From CAXRDE01 sp964229355 (GTDB lineage: Bacteria; Cyanobacteriota; Sericytochromatia; UBA7694): a stretch of 64,000 nt of DNA. The stretch covers positions 310,001-374,000 of the forward strand of contig CAXRDE010000016.1 in the NCBI GenBank assembly GCA_964229355.1, in the 5' to 3' direction. Under the pieces are notes generated by a model that saw nothing but the letters and a program-made list of their open reading frames with translations, was not told the DNA's origin and made no database searches. Position numbers and translations under genes: made by a program. Shown here piece by piece: positions 53,345-62,944 of the stretch. Positions within the stretch are counted from its first letter, which is position 1. Every line of letters begins with the position of its first letter.

Positions 53345-56300
53345 TTACACGCTGCGGATGGCCTGTTGGCCTAAACGCTGATACAGCCGTCGGGCCATTA
53401 CCGTATGGTGCTGTTGCTCAGGAGACACCACGTAAGTTTGCAGCGGACTTACCGCAAAAGGCAAGTGCTGCATGTGCTGTTCAAAGCGGGCCAACAGGGG
53501 CTGGATCGCTTGCAGAAGTTTACCGCTGTGCACACCCAGACGCGCGTGCAGTTTTTGGCCTCGGGTGTCGTAGCGCAGTTGCAGTTGCACATCGCCTAAG
53601 GTGTGGGTTTTGACGTTGAGCAGGACTTCACTATAATTTTCACCCGCCTGCACGTGGGTATCGTCTGTTTCAGGGTGTACCAAAATTTCCACGGGCAGGC
53701 CCCATTGGCTCAAATAGGCGGGAATATACTGCAAGGGCTCTGCCAGCTGTTGGTGTCCGGCATCCAGGGCTTGCAGGCTTTGGCGAAAATGCTGGAGCTG
53801 CTCCTGAATATTTTGCCTGAGCTTTTCAAGTTGTGGGGCTTTTTGTGGATCTTCACTGGCCAGCTCATCGCTGATGCCCAGCAGGCAGCGCAAGAGACTT
53901 TCGACCCAGTGGCTGTCTTCAAAGGGAATCTGTTGGTGTTGCGCCAAAGCCTGCACCTGTTGACGCAGCTGACGATCCCAGTGTTGTACCTGAGACCCCA
54001 CCTGTTGCAACCATTGGTTCAGGGCCGGGCTTTTGGACCCATCGGGCTGGAGTGATTGTTGCAGCTGGCCCAGGGTTTCCTGGATTTGCTGTAGTGCCAC
54101 CGGTACCTCAAAACGGGGAAAGAAACTGCTCAGTTGGCCAATCATGCGTTCTAAAGGCAAAAGGAGCTGCTGGGGCGGGTGAGGGGTATGCAGCATCTGT
54201 TCAAGCACTGGCAAGGGGGCGGCTTGCTCAAAGTGCTGGGCCAGGGCCAGGGTGCGATGACTCTGGTCACTGAGCGAGGGAGCGCCCCGGTGCAGGGCGG
54301 CTTTGTGGGTGTTGAGCAAGGGGTCCGAGCTGTCTTGTAGCTCGGCTTGCATCTGGGCAATGAGGGCGTCACTTAAAAAGGACAACACCTTACTGATACT
54401 GCGGAACCGCTCCTGGGGCGGGAGGTTTTTAACGTACTGGGCGACCACCTGAATATGGGCGGGTAAAAGGGGCATATTGCCTTTGAGTAAAATGGCCATG
54501 GCGTCCAGGCGCTCTTGTTTGCCCTGCATGAGCTGTAAAATGTGTTGTAAATGCTCAGGACTATTGGCCTGTAAACCCCACTGGGACAGGTATTTTTGAA
54601 TGGCTTCGAGGCTGGGATTGCTTTCAGGTGGCAAGCTTTGGGCCAGGCTTTCGGCACTGGGCGGTGTGAAGGCTTCGGAGCGAAAGGCGCTGCTGTGTTG
54701 CAGCCGTTTGCCGAGGGCTTCGTTTAAAAGCCCCAATTCATGTAAAAAGCCTGTCAACTGGGTGTGCAGGGCCTGGTGTTGTGCCGGTCCTTCCAGCTGT
54801 GAGAGCAGACTGTGGAGCGGATGAGGACTCTCGGGTAAATGCTGCAAAAACTGCTGGATGGCCTGTTGCAAGTGCTGCAGGGCCTGGGGGGTGCTGACTG
54901 CGCCCTGGACTGACCCTGGAATAATGCCGTTAAGCTGCTGTAAAACCTGGTGCAAGGCCTTTTGGATGGGCTGGAAAATAGCGTGCTGTTCAGGGCTCCA
55001 TTGGCTCATGCACTGGTCAATGACCTCCAGAAGGACATGGGGAGAACTATGCAGTGAAAGCCCGATGTGTTGGGCGGGCAATTGTGCCGTGCTCGCGGGG
55101 TTAAAATACTGGGCCAGCAGGGGCAGTTCGCTTTGCAGAAGGGTGCGTAACTGGGTCAGGGGATTGTGTACCTGCAGTTGAGCAAGGCTGGCCGGGGGGC
55201 CTTCCTGAAGTCCCGGGCCTTGCAACAGTAAATCGGCGGCCTGGGCAGCCCGCTGCCCGAGGGGCACGTTTTCCAATTGCAGGGCCACCTGGCGAATATT
55301 GGCTTCAAAGAGAGGCAGATTGGCTTTGAGCAAAACCCCCAGGGCGTCTAAACGTAGGCGAGAACCCTGGGATAGTTGCCACAATTGTCCCAACAGTTCC
55401 GGAGACAGCGTTTGCGGCAGTTGAAAGCTCTGCATGTGCTCTTTGACCCGGTGTAAAGGATCTCCCCCTGGGCTGGCCGGGGTGAGGGTTTGGGTCAAGA
55501 CGGCCTTTAAGGCGGGCTTTTGGCCGTTTTGTAAATAGCCCTGCAAGGCTTGAATCCATTGGTTCTGTTGCGCCGGTGAGAGACTGTACAGGGTTTTAAA
55601 GGTCTGCTCGCTCAGCAGGGGCGTGAGCCCTTTGCTCAGGTGACTCAGGCGATCCATCAAACGGCGGGCGTTGTGTTCGGGTGGCTGGCTCATGCTGTGC
55701 CAGAGGGCTCCTAAGCTTTGGGCTTTGCTGGGATCCAATTGGCCGAGCACCTGATGCAGCTGAAAGAAACCCTTGAGACTATCGGGGCCCGCTTGCTGAA
55801 GCACCTGGGCGATGTGCTGATGGGTTTCAGCGGGCAATTGGGGATAAAAGCGCGCCAAAAGCTGGACGAAGGGCGAGTCCTGAGGACCTGAGGGAACAGG
55901 GGCTGAAAGCGGTGCAGGGGCATTTGCCTGGGTAAAACTGCTCAAAATAGTGTGGTAGTGCTGAAGGCTATTTTGGCTCAGGGGGTGGTGAAGGGTTTCG
56001 ATTTGCAACTGGGGCAATTGGTGCGCCAAATAGTCTAACAGGGCCGGAAGGCTACTGGCATTATGGGTGGCCAGGACCGTTCTCAGGGACAGGCCTGCAG
56101 CCTCGCTGTGACGGTGTAAAATCAAGAGGCTTTCTTTGGCGGCGGTCAGGGTTTTGGCCTCTAAACCGGGAGGAGCCTGTTCGAGCAAGGGATATTGTTT
56201 TAAGACCTCAAGCTCTTCGGGCGGCCAGGTGCGTCCCTGGGGTTGCAGCTGCTGCAACATGTGATTCAAGGTCTTGCGGTCAATACCCTGGGCCAACTGG

Positions 56301-58630
56301 GCCTGCAGGGTCGGGAGCAGTTTGATCAGCTGTTCTAAACGCGGCAGCTGTGGGGCCTGCTGTAAATGTTGCGCCAGCCGTTGCATAAAGGCTTCATCGC
56401 CGAGATCCTGGGCGCTTTGATGGAGCAATAGCAGGGCCTCTTTGGCCTGGTTTTGTAAACGCAAGCGGCCCAGGGCCTTGAAGGGTAAATCGCCATATTT
56501 TGCCAGGATGTCTTCTGGGGATAATCTGGGGTTGGTTTCTGCGGTTTCAGGCGTCTCTGCTTGCACGGGCGTGGAGCTCAGTTCACCCAGCACCCGTTTG
56601 GCCCGCTCCCAGGACCGCAAGCGACTTTCGGGCATTTCGAGAGCCAAAATCATGGCGCTGGTGAGTTCTTTTTGTTGGGCCGGGGTGGCAAAGCGTTCAC
56701 TCAGGGGTTGAATCAGGCTGCCCAGGCGTTGGTGGTGTAGGCGCAATTGTTTAAACCAAAAGTCCGGACGGGTGGTGATGGCCTGGGCCAGTTGGGTTGT
56801 CAGGGGGGTACTGCTGTGGGTTCTTTCGCCCAGGGCCTGCAATTGACTTAAGGCCTCGCGCACTTCGGGGTGGCCCTCCAGTCGGCTTGCGGGAAGGCCC
56901 AATTGACGTAAAAAGACGCTGAGCTTTTGTTGTTCCGGGCTCTGTCTTTGTTTTAAAGACTCGGGAATATGAATGTTGAGCCATTTCATCAGGGCCAAAG
57001 GCCCTTGCTGTTGCTGTTCAGGGCTGAGCTGCAACAGACCCTGGTACACCTTTTCGACCGCTGCCTGGGCCAATGATCCGCCGCTGGCCAACTGCAATAA
57101 GAGAGCCTGAGCCCTTTGCACATCGCCTTCGGCGTTGTGCACAATTTGGCGCACCATCACCCGATTGGCGGGTAAGCCCAGGTCTTTGAGTTGAGCTTTC
57201 ACCGCATTGCGCAGGCTTTCGTCGTCTGCCCCGGCGGGCAATTGTAAACCCTGCGGGCCGCTTTGGGCTGAACTGGTGTCCCGAAAGCGTAGGGTCTGCG
57301 CCAGGGGGCGTGTGCTTTCGGGACGGGCCTGGCCGGTTTTGGGGTCAAACAGACTTTGCTCAAGATCGTAGACCCGCCCCTGATTTTCGGCCTGTTCGGC
57401 TTTGTATTTTTGGTGCACTTCTAAATACTGGCTGCTAACCAGGTAACGGTAGAGCTTATTCAAAATCGAAGGGCGCTCATAGCGGGCAAATAAGCGCAGG
57501 GATTCGCGAACAATTTCGGCCCGTTCGGGGGTGACCGCCAGCCCGATTTGGGCCAATAGGGTGGCCGATTGCAAAAAGAAAAAAGAAGAGTCTTGTAACT
57601 TGTGCGCCGTTTGTTTGATGGTGTGCACCATGGCGTGGTTAAAAGGCACCTTATAGCGGGTCAGTAATTGCTCAATGTCTCGGCTTTCTAACGGCACATA
57701 GCGGCTGCCGTCAGCGGCAGATTGCAGCAAGCGGGCCCGTTGAATATCCTGTTGTATTTGCCCCATATTTGCCCGTACGGGGGCCTCACTGTGATGCAGG
57801 GGCTGTCGCTGGGCATAAATTTGATCGTTTTGCTGCAGCTGTTGGGCCTGTTTGAAACCCTTGTCAGCGTCCTGATGAGCGCCGCCCAGCCGTTGTCGCA
57901 GTTTCTGCAGGGCGCCCTCCATGAGCTTGTAATTGGGAGCGTTTTCTGCGTTTTCTGCACCCGTGTCATTGCCCGGTAGCGGGGGAGTCGGCGTTTTGGG
58001 CGGAGTGTCTGCCGGGGCTTTTTCACCGGATTGCGATTGCAGCAGCCGTGACACTTCGGGCCGCAGTCGGCTTTTGTCGAGAGCGCCCTTGTGTTTGGCG
58101 GCCTGGGCTGAGATATCGGGTTTGGTTTGGCCTTCATCGCCTTCGGGATCCACGGCTTTGGTGAGATCGCGAAAGGTGCTGTCTTCAAGTTTGCCTTTGA
58201 GCATGCGCTGTAAATGCTTGCGCGATAAATCCTGGACCCGTTCGTTGTACTTGTGGTGAACGTCTTTGACTTCTTTGCGCTCTTCGAGGACGGTTTCACC
58301 TTGTTTTTCTTGTACCTGTTTGAGGCGTTCCATGTATTCTTCAGAGGCCTGTTGGTTGCGCTGGCGATACAGCTCCTGAATGTTTTGACGGTAATTGAGT
58401 ACGTCCTCCACCTGCTGCTCTTGCTGCAAAGCCTTGATCATTTCGGTGACGGCGCTGTCCTGACGTTCTTGTTGTTTAGACTGGGGGGAGGGTTTGGGCG
58501 CTGAGTCTTTGGTGCTGGATTGCTTTCCGTCTTCCTGGACCGTGCTCTCGCGCTGGGGTTTGGCGTCAGTAGAGGCGTTGATACGGGCGTCAAAGGACGA
58601 ATTCGACGAGACTTTGTTGACTTCACTCAC
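53345..58630 (-). CDS. Giant FliK-like low-complexity protein (1761 aa)
   Basis: A helical, Gln/Leu/Pro-rich protein without signal peptide. The N-terminal 250 residues are charged and disordered (Gln, Glu, Lys, Ser). The rest is strings of short helices with a recurring L-P-L..N-I..V module, for example residues 1088-1122 and 1371-1403 (LDALGVLLKANLPL and LDAMAILLKGNMPL), and a related one near 357-377. The C-terminal region (1660-1724: VLLNVKTHTLGDVQLQLRYD) resembles the FliK hook domain pattern L-x-x-L-G-x-V-x-x-x-L. I read it as a FliK-type ruler of unusual length, or a relative. GTG 58630 has GGAGGAG 8 nt upstream; GTG 58639 would leave no spacing. Confidence 0.7.
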   Translation of the reverse strand: MSEVNKVSSNSSFDARINASTDAKPQRESTVQEDGKQSSTKDSAPKPSPQSKQQERQDSAVTEMIKALQQEQQVEDVLNYRQNIQELYRQRNQQASEEYMERLKQVQEKQGETVLEERKEVKDVHHKYNERVQDLSRKHLQRMLKGKLEDSTFRDLTKAVDPEGDEGQTKPDISAQAAKHKGALDKSRLRPEVSRLLQSQSGEKAPADTPPKTPTPPLPGNDTGAENAENAPNYKLMEGALQKLRQRLGGAHQDADKGFKQAQQLQQNDQIYAQRQPLHHSEAPVRANMGQIQQDIQRARLLQSAADGSRYVPLESRDIEQLLTRYKVPFNHAMVHTIKQTAHKLQDSSFFFLQSATLLAQIGLAVTPERAEIVRESLRLFARYERPSILNKLYRYLVSSQYLEVHQKYKAEQAENQGRVYDLEQSLFDPKTGQARPESTRPLAQTLRFRDTSSAQSGPQGLQLPAGADDESLRNAVKAQLKDLGLPANRVMVRQIVHNAEGDVQRAQALLLQLASGGSLAQAAVEKVYQGLLQLSPEQQQQGPLALMKWLNIHIPESLKQRQSPEQQKLSVFLRQLGLPASRLEGHPEVREALSQLQALGERTHSSTPLTTQLAQAITTRPDFWFKQLRLHHQRLGSLIQPLSERFATPAQQKELTSAMILALEMPESRLRSWERAKRVLGELSSTPVQAETPETAETNPRLSPEDILAKYGDLPFKALGRLRLQNQAKEALLLLHQSAQDLGDEAFMQRLAQHLQQAPQLPRLEQLIKLLPTLQAQLAQGIDRKTLNHMLQQLQPQGRTWPPEELEVLKQYPLLEQAPPGLEAKTLTAAKESLLILHRHSEAAGLSLRTVLATHNASSLPALLDYLAHQLPQLQIETLHHPLSQNSLQHYHTILSSFTQANAPAPLSAPVPSGPQDSPFVQLLARFYPQLPAETHQHIAQVLQQAGPDSLKGFFQLHQVLGQLDPSKAQSLGALWHSMSQPPEHNARRLMDRLSHLSKGLTPLLSEQTFKTLYSLSPAQQNQWIQALQGYLQNGQKPALKAVLTQTLTPASPGGDPLHRVKEHMQSFQLPQTLSPELLGQLWQLSQGSRLRLDALGVLLKANLPLFEANIRQVALQLENVPLGQRAAQAADLLLQGPGLQEGPPASLAQLQVHNPLTQLRTLLQSELPLLAQYFNPASTAQLPAQHIGLSLHSSPHVLLEVIDQCMSQWSPEQHAIFQPIQKALHQVLQQLNGIIPGSVQGAVSTPQALQHLQQAIQQFLQHLPESPHPLHSLLSQLEGPAQHQALHTQLTGFLHELGLLNEALGKRLQHSSAFRSEAFTPPSAESLAQSLPPESNPSLEAIQKYLSQWGLQANSPEHLQHILQLMQGKQERLDAMAILLKGNMPLLPAHIQVVAQYVKNLPPQERFRSISKVLSFLSDALIAQMQAELQDSSDPLLNTHKAALHRGAPSLSDQSHRTLALAQHFEQAAPLPVLEQMLHTPHPPQQLLLPLERMIGQLSSFFPRFEVPVALQQIQETLGQLQQSLQPDGSKSPALNQWLQQVGSQVQHWDRQLRQQVQALAQHQQIPFEDSHWVESLLRCLLGISDELASEDPQKAPQLEKLRQNIQEQLQHFRQSLQALDAGHQQLAEPLQYIPAYLSQWGLPVEILVHPETDDTHVQAGENYSEVLLNVKTHTLGDVQLQLRYDTRGQKLHARLGVHSGKLLQAIQPLLARFEQHMQHLPFAVSPLQTYVVSPEQQHHTVMARRLYQRLGQQAIRSV

Positions 58631-58726
58631 GTACCACACTCCTCCAAACGGTTCTGTTTAATTCTAGCGTGCCTGTAGGGGTTTACTCAATGGCAGAAGG
58701 GCTGTTTTTTCTGTTGTACCCCCGAT

Positions 58727-58732
58727 TATAAT
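58727..58732 (+). promoter_or_regulatory. Putative -10 box of a leaderless promoter
   Basis: TATAAT followed by 6 nt and then the ATG of the second C39-like gene. The AAGGG between them is too close to the ATG to act as a normal ribosome-binding site if the transcript starts as expected. No convincing -35 element was found. Confidence 0.45.
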
Positions 58733-58738
58733 AAGGGT

Positions 58739-59677
58739 ATGGGCAATATTAACCGCATTCAGGCCACCCCCCCGGTTCAGCAACCGGGGCGCGTGGAGCG
58801 CAAATACAAGCAAGATACACCCAAACCAGGCATTACCTATGCCGAGGTGCATCGCTCGGAAGGAGACCCTGAAGAGACCATTCAGGCGATTCTTCACTTT
58901 GCCCGTGAAAAAATTCAAGAAAAGCGCGGCGGCAAAAAAGACGGCAAAAAGAAAAAACAGCCCCAGACCGGCAAAAAGCGCAAAGCCGGTGAACCCGAAG
59001 AACGCTTTGATGCCGAAAAAACCTACATGATTGCCAGCCCCATGCCCGATACCATGGTACAACCGCGCCGCAATGGCTGTGCGCCCACCTGTCTGGCCAT
59101 GCTCTTGCGCAAGTACGGTCAGGTCAACACCGTCAAAGAAGGCTACGCCCGTATCGAAAGCCTGCGCACCGCCGGGGCAGAACACATTAACGACGTGGGG
59201 CTGTCCTTAGAAGATATTTCCACCTATGCGCAACAGGCGGGCTTGCAGTCGCGGGTACAGCGCGGGTACAGCTTCTTACAACAGCTCGAAGGGCTGTTGC
59301 GCTGCCTGAACCGGGGCACCACCCCCATTGCCTCAGTACAATTACCCGGCATGGGCAATATGCGCCATGCAGTGCTGATTGTGGGCATTACCCAGCACAC
59401 GGTGACCATTGTGGACCCGGCCCAGGTGGAAATCCAAAAAGTGCCCCTTGAAGACTTTCAAATTCAGTGGCAAAAAGAAGACAAAACCCAGGCGGGCGTG
59501 GGGCTGGCCTATGTAGAAGTCTGGGGTGAAAACGCCCGCGGCGAGATTGTGCAAACTGACGTATCCTGGAGCAGCATTGTGGAAGAAATTTACCGCGATA
59601 AGCTGCATGTGTCAGCGGTAGGTCGCAGTGCACGGGGCCATTTTGACCCCGTGCTGGTGCCTTTTTTTGACGATTAA
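58739..59677 (+). CDS. C39-like cysteine peptidase with Lys-rich linker
   Basis: A 312-residue protein. Residues 1-55 are disordered, and residues 55-85 are extremely Lys-rich (KKDGKKKKQPQTGKKRK). Residues 95-285 form a C39-type papain-like domain with Cys114 in RNGCAPTCLAMLLRKYG, His210 in MRHAVLIVGI and Asp226 in VTIVDPAQ. There is no signal peptide. The fold and motif order are the same as in the peptidase at 15439-16320, but the disordered parts differ, so the two are distant relatives. It diverges from the giant FliK-like gene and converges on the FAH-family gene. Confidence 0.83.
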   Translation: MGNINRIQATPPVQQPGRVERKYKQDTPKPGITYAEVHRSEGDPEETIQAILHFAREKIQEKRGGKKDGKKKKQPQTGKKRKAGEPEERFDAEKTYMIASPMPDTMVQPRRNGCAPTCLAMLLRKYGQVNTVKEGYARIESLRTAGAEHINDVGLSLEDISTYAQQAGLQSRVQRGYSFLQQLEGLLRCLNRGTTPIASVQLPGMGNMRHAVLIVGITQHTVTIVDPAQVEIQKVPLEDFQIQWQKEDKTQAGVGLAYVEVWGENARGEIVQTDVSWSSIVEEIYRDKLHVSAVGRSARGHFDPVLVPFFDD

Positions 59678-59684
59678 TTTTAAC

Positions 59685-60601
59685 CTAGTCTAAAGCCACA
59701 CGATTGCGCAGTTTACCAATGCCTTCGATTTCAAGTTCGACAAGGTCTCCAGGCTGTAAGAACCGGTCCAGTTCTAAGCCACAGCCGGTACCCACGGTAC
59801 CCGAACCCAACACATCGCCAGGGTACAGGGTCACGCCTTCAGAGGCAAAGGCAATCATTTGTTCGAAGGTATAGTGAGAATCACCGGAGTTGCCCCGTGA
59901 CCATTCCTCGCCGTTGACGTGGGCCGTCATGGTGAGGTTGCGAATGTCTTCGATTTCATCGGCGGTGACCAGGCAGGGGCCCAGCGTGGTGGCAAAGTCT
60001 TTACCTTTGGCAGGGCCCAGGCCAATTTTCATGACTTTGGCCTGAATGGAGCGCGCACTCCAGTCGTTCATAATGGTGTATCCCGCGATATATGACGCAG
60101 CGTCTTCCACGGCAATATCTTTGCCCTTTTTGCCAATCACCACCGCCAGTTCTAACTCGTAGTCTCGGCGGTCTTCGCCTTTGGGAAAGCGGATCACGTC
60201 ATCATAACCGCCAATGGCGCGGGGGTTACCGTTGTAGTAGGCGGGGTATTCATACCATTCGGGCACCACGTCCAGGCCCCGTTTGGCGCGGCAGGTGCTC
60301 ACGTGCTGCTCAAAGGTATAAAAGTCCAGCAGGGCACCGGGTTTAAGAATGGGCGAAAACAGCCGAATGGCATCGCTTTCGTAATAGGTCAGCTGTTGAG
60401 GCTGCTCGGTTTCGACGGCTTCATACACCGCGTAGGCTTTGTCTAACCCCTCTTCGAGATATAACAGTTTGAGCATATCGTCGGGCAGGGCTGCGGCTTC
60501 AGGGTAGAGCAAATAAGAGGCTTGCGCCAGGTCCACCACGCCCCGTGAGGTGACTAAGCCTGCACGGGGATGTTCCTGGGCACTTTGAAAGGTCACCAGT
60601 T

Positions 60602-60605
<4 letters not shown>
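59685..60605 (-). CDS. Fumarylacetoacetate hydrolase (FAH) family protein
   Basis: A 306-residue metal-dependent hydrolase or isomerase. The FAH motifs are clear: YELELAVVIGKKGKDI with the metal-binding Glu, GYTIMNDWSAR with Asp, LGPCLVTADEI, and GDVLGSGTVGTGCG near the end. The start ATG 60605 overlaps the hutU stop by ATGA; the frame continues upstream, but that part is Arg-rich shadow sequence. Members cleave or hydrate 2-oxo acid derivatives. The tight link to hutU suggests a step in histidine or amino-acid breakdown; the substrate is unproven. Confidence 0.9.
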
Positions 60606-62353
<1,748 letters not shown>

Positions 62354-62377
62354 CACGGGCTCCTCATCTTGTGTTTA

Positions 62378-62391
62378 TGTCTATTATGACA
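62378..62391. promoter_or_regulatory. Inverted repeat upstream of hutU, candidate operator
   Basis: TGTC and GACA flank TATTAT, giving TGTCTATTATGACA, about 25-38 nt before the hutU start. The size and arms fit sites of GntR/HutC-type regulators, but the half-site differs from known Hut operators, so the regulator is only a guess. A -10-like CATAAT on the minus strand overlaps it. Confidence 0.35.
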
Positions 62392-62409
62392 CGAATATGA
62401 GGTTTTCCA

Positions 62410-62490
62410 GTGCAACAGCGCGAAGAAATCTTGGCCGATATCTCGGAGCGTTTGAGGGGCCAAAACGCAATTGTTTTGTATGCAAATTAA
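62410..62490 (+). CDS. Possible 26-residue peptide or gene remnant
   Basis: A short frame from GTG 62410 to TAA 62488-62490. The peptide reads MQQREEILADISERLRG then a short tail; its charged amphipathic helix looks coding-like, which is unusual for non-coding A+T-rich DNA. It could be a leader peptide, or the N-terminal remnant of a lost gene. GAGG lies about 7 nt upstream. Not supported further. Confidence 0.25.
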   Translation: MQQREEILADISERLRGQNAIVLYAN

Positions 62491-62760
62491 AAAAGCACCT
62501 CAAAAAACCTCTTTTGTAACTTAAGTTTTGGTTAATAAAATAACGTTAATATATCGTGTTGTTTGCATGTTTTTTTAATTGCTGCCGTTATTTTTATCGT
62601 TATTTCTTGTTTTTTAAAGCTTTGGCTAAACAGCAGTATTTCAGTGTTTTAATTTCTGTTTAAAAAATTAACGTAAAATTAACCACAAATTTACAAAACT
62701 ACATATTTTGTCGTCCAAAAAGACGACAGACAAAAAATCCACAATCTGATACTGTTTTTA
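62491..62760. other. A+T-rich gap without a recognisable gene
   Basis: Together with the flanking elements this fills the 590-nt gap between hutU and the last gene. It contains long runs of A and T and a small hairpin (TGTCGTC and GACGACA, 62709-62728). I see no open frame worth calling here. Confidence 0.6.
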
Positions 62761-62774
62761 CAGTGAGTTACATC

Positions 62775-62910
62775 AAGAGATCCCCGCTTTGGGGGCGACT
62801 ATATTTTTTATAGCCTTCTCTTCTGTAATACCTGTTTGTATGAGAGCAGACCTGGGAAAATTGGCACAAGTTTTACTTGCTGAGGGGGCCCGGTCGCTCT
62901 CATTTTTTTC
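62775..62910 (+). ncRNA. Structured RNA candidate: small RNA or leader with terminator
   Basis: A branched fold can be drawn by eye. An outer stem AAGAGA/TCTCTT (62775-62780 with 62817-62822) encloses CCCC/GGGG and CTATA/TATAG hairpins. A second stem then pairs ATGAGAGC with GCTCTCAT (62840-62847 with 62896-62903) plus inner ACC-GGG contacts, followed directly by seven T. The second part is a good intrinsic terminator with a large loop. It ends 35 nt before the lipoprotein gene, so it may be an attenuator, a riboswitch, or an independent small RNA. No known class was recognised. Confidence 0.35.
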
Positions 62911-62944
62911 TTAAGCTTTTGAGTTGTTGTGAAGGTGGGTTTTT

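Noticed and set aside
62765..62910. Known riboswitch, 6S RNA, SRP RNA or tmRNA
   Set aside because: I compared the visible motifs with c-di-GMP, SAM, SRP (GGUCCGGAAGGAAGC core), tmRNA and 6S features from memory; none fits.
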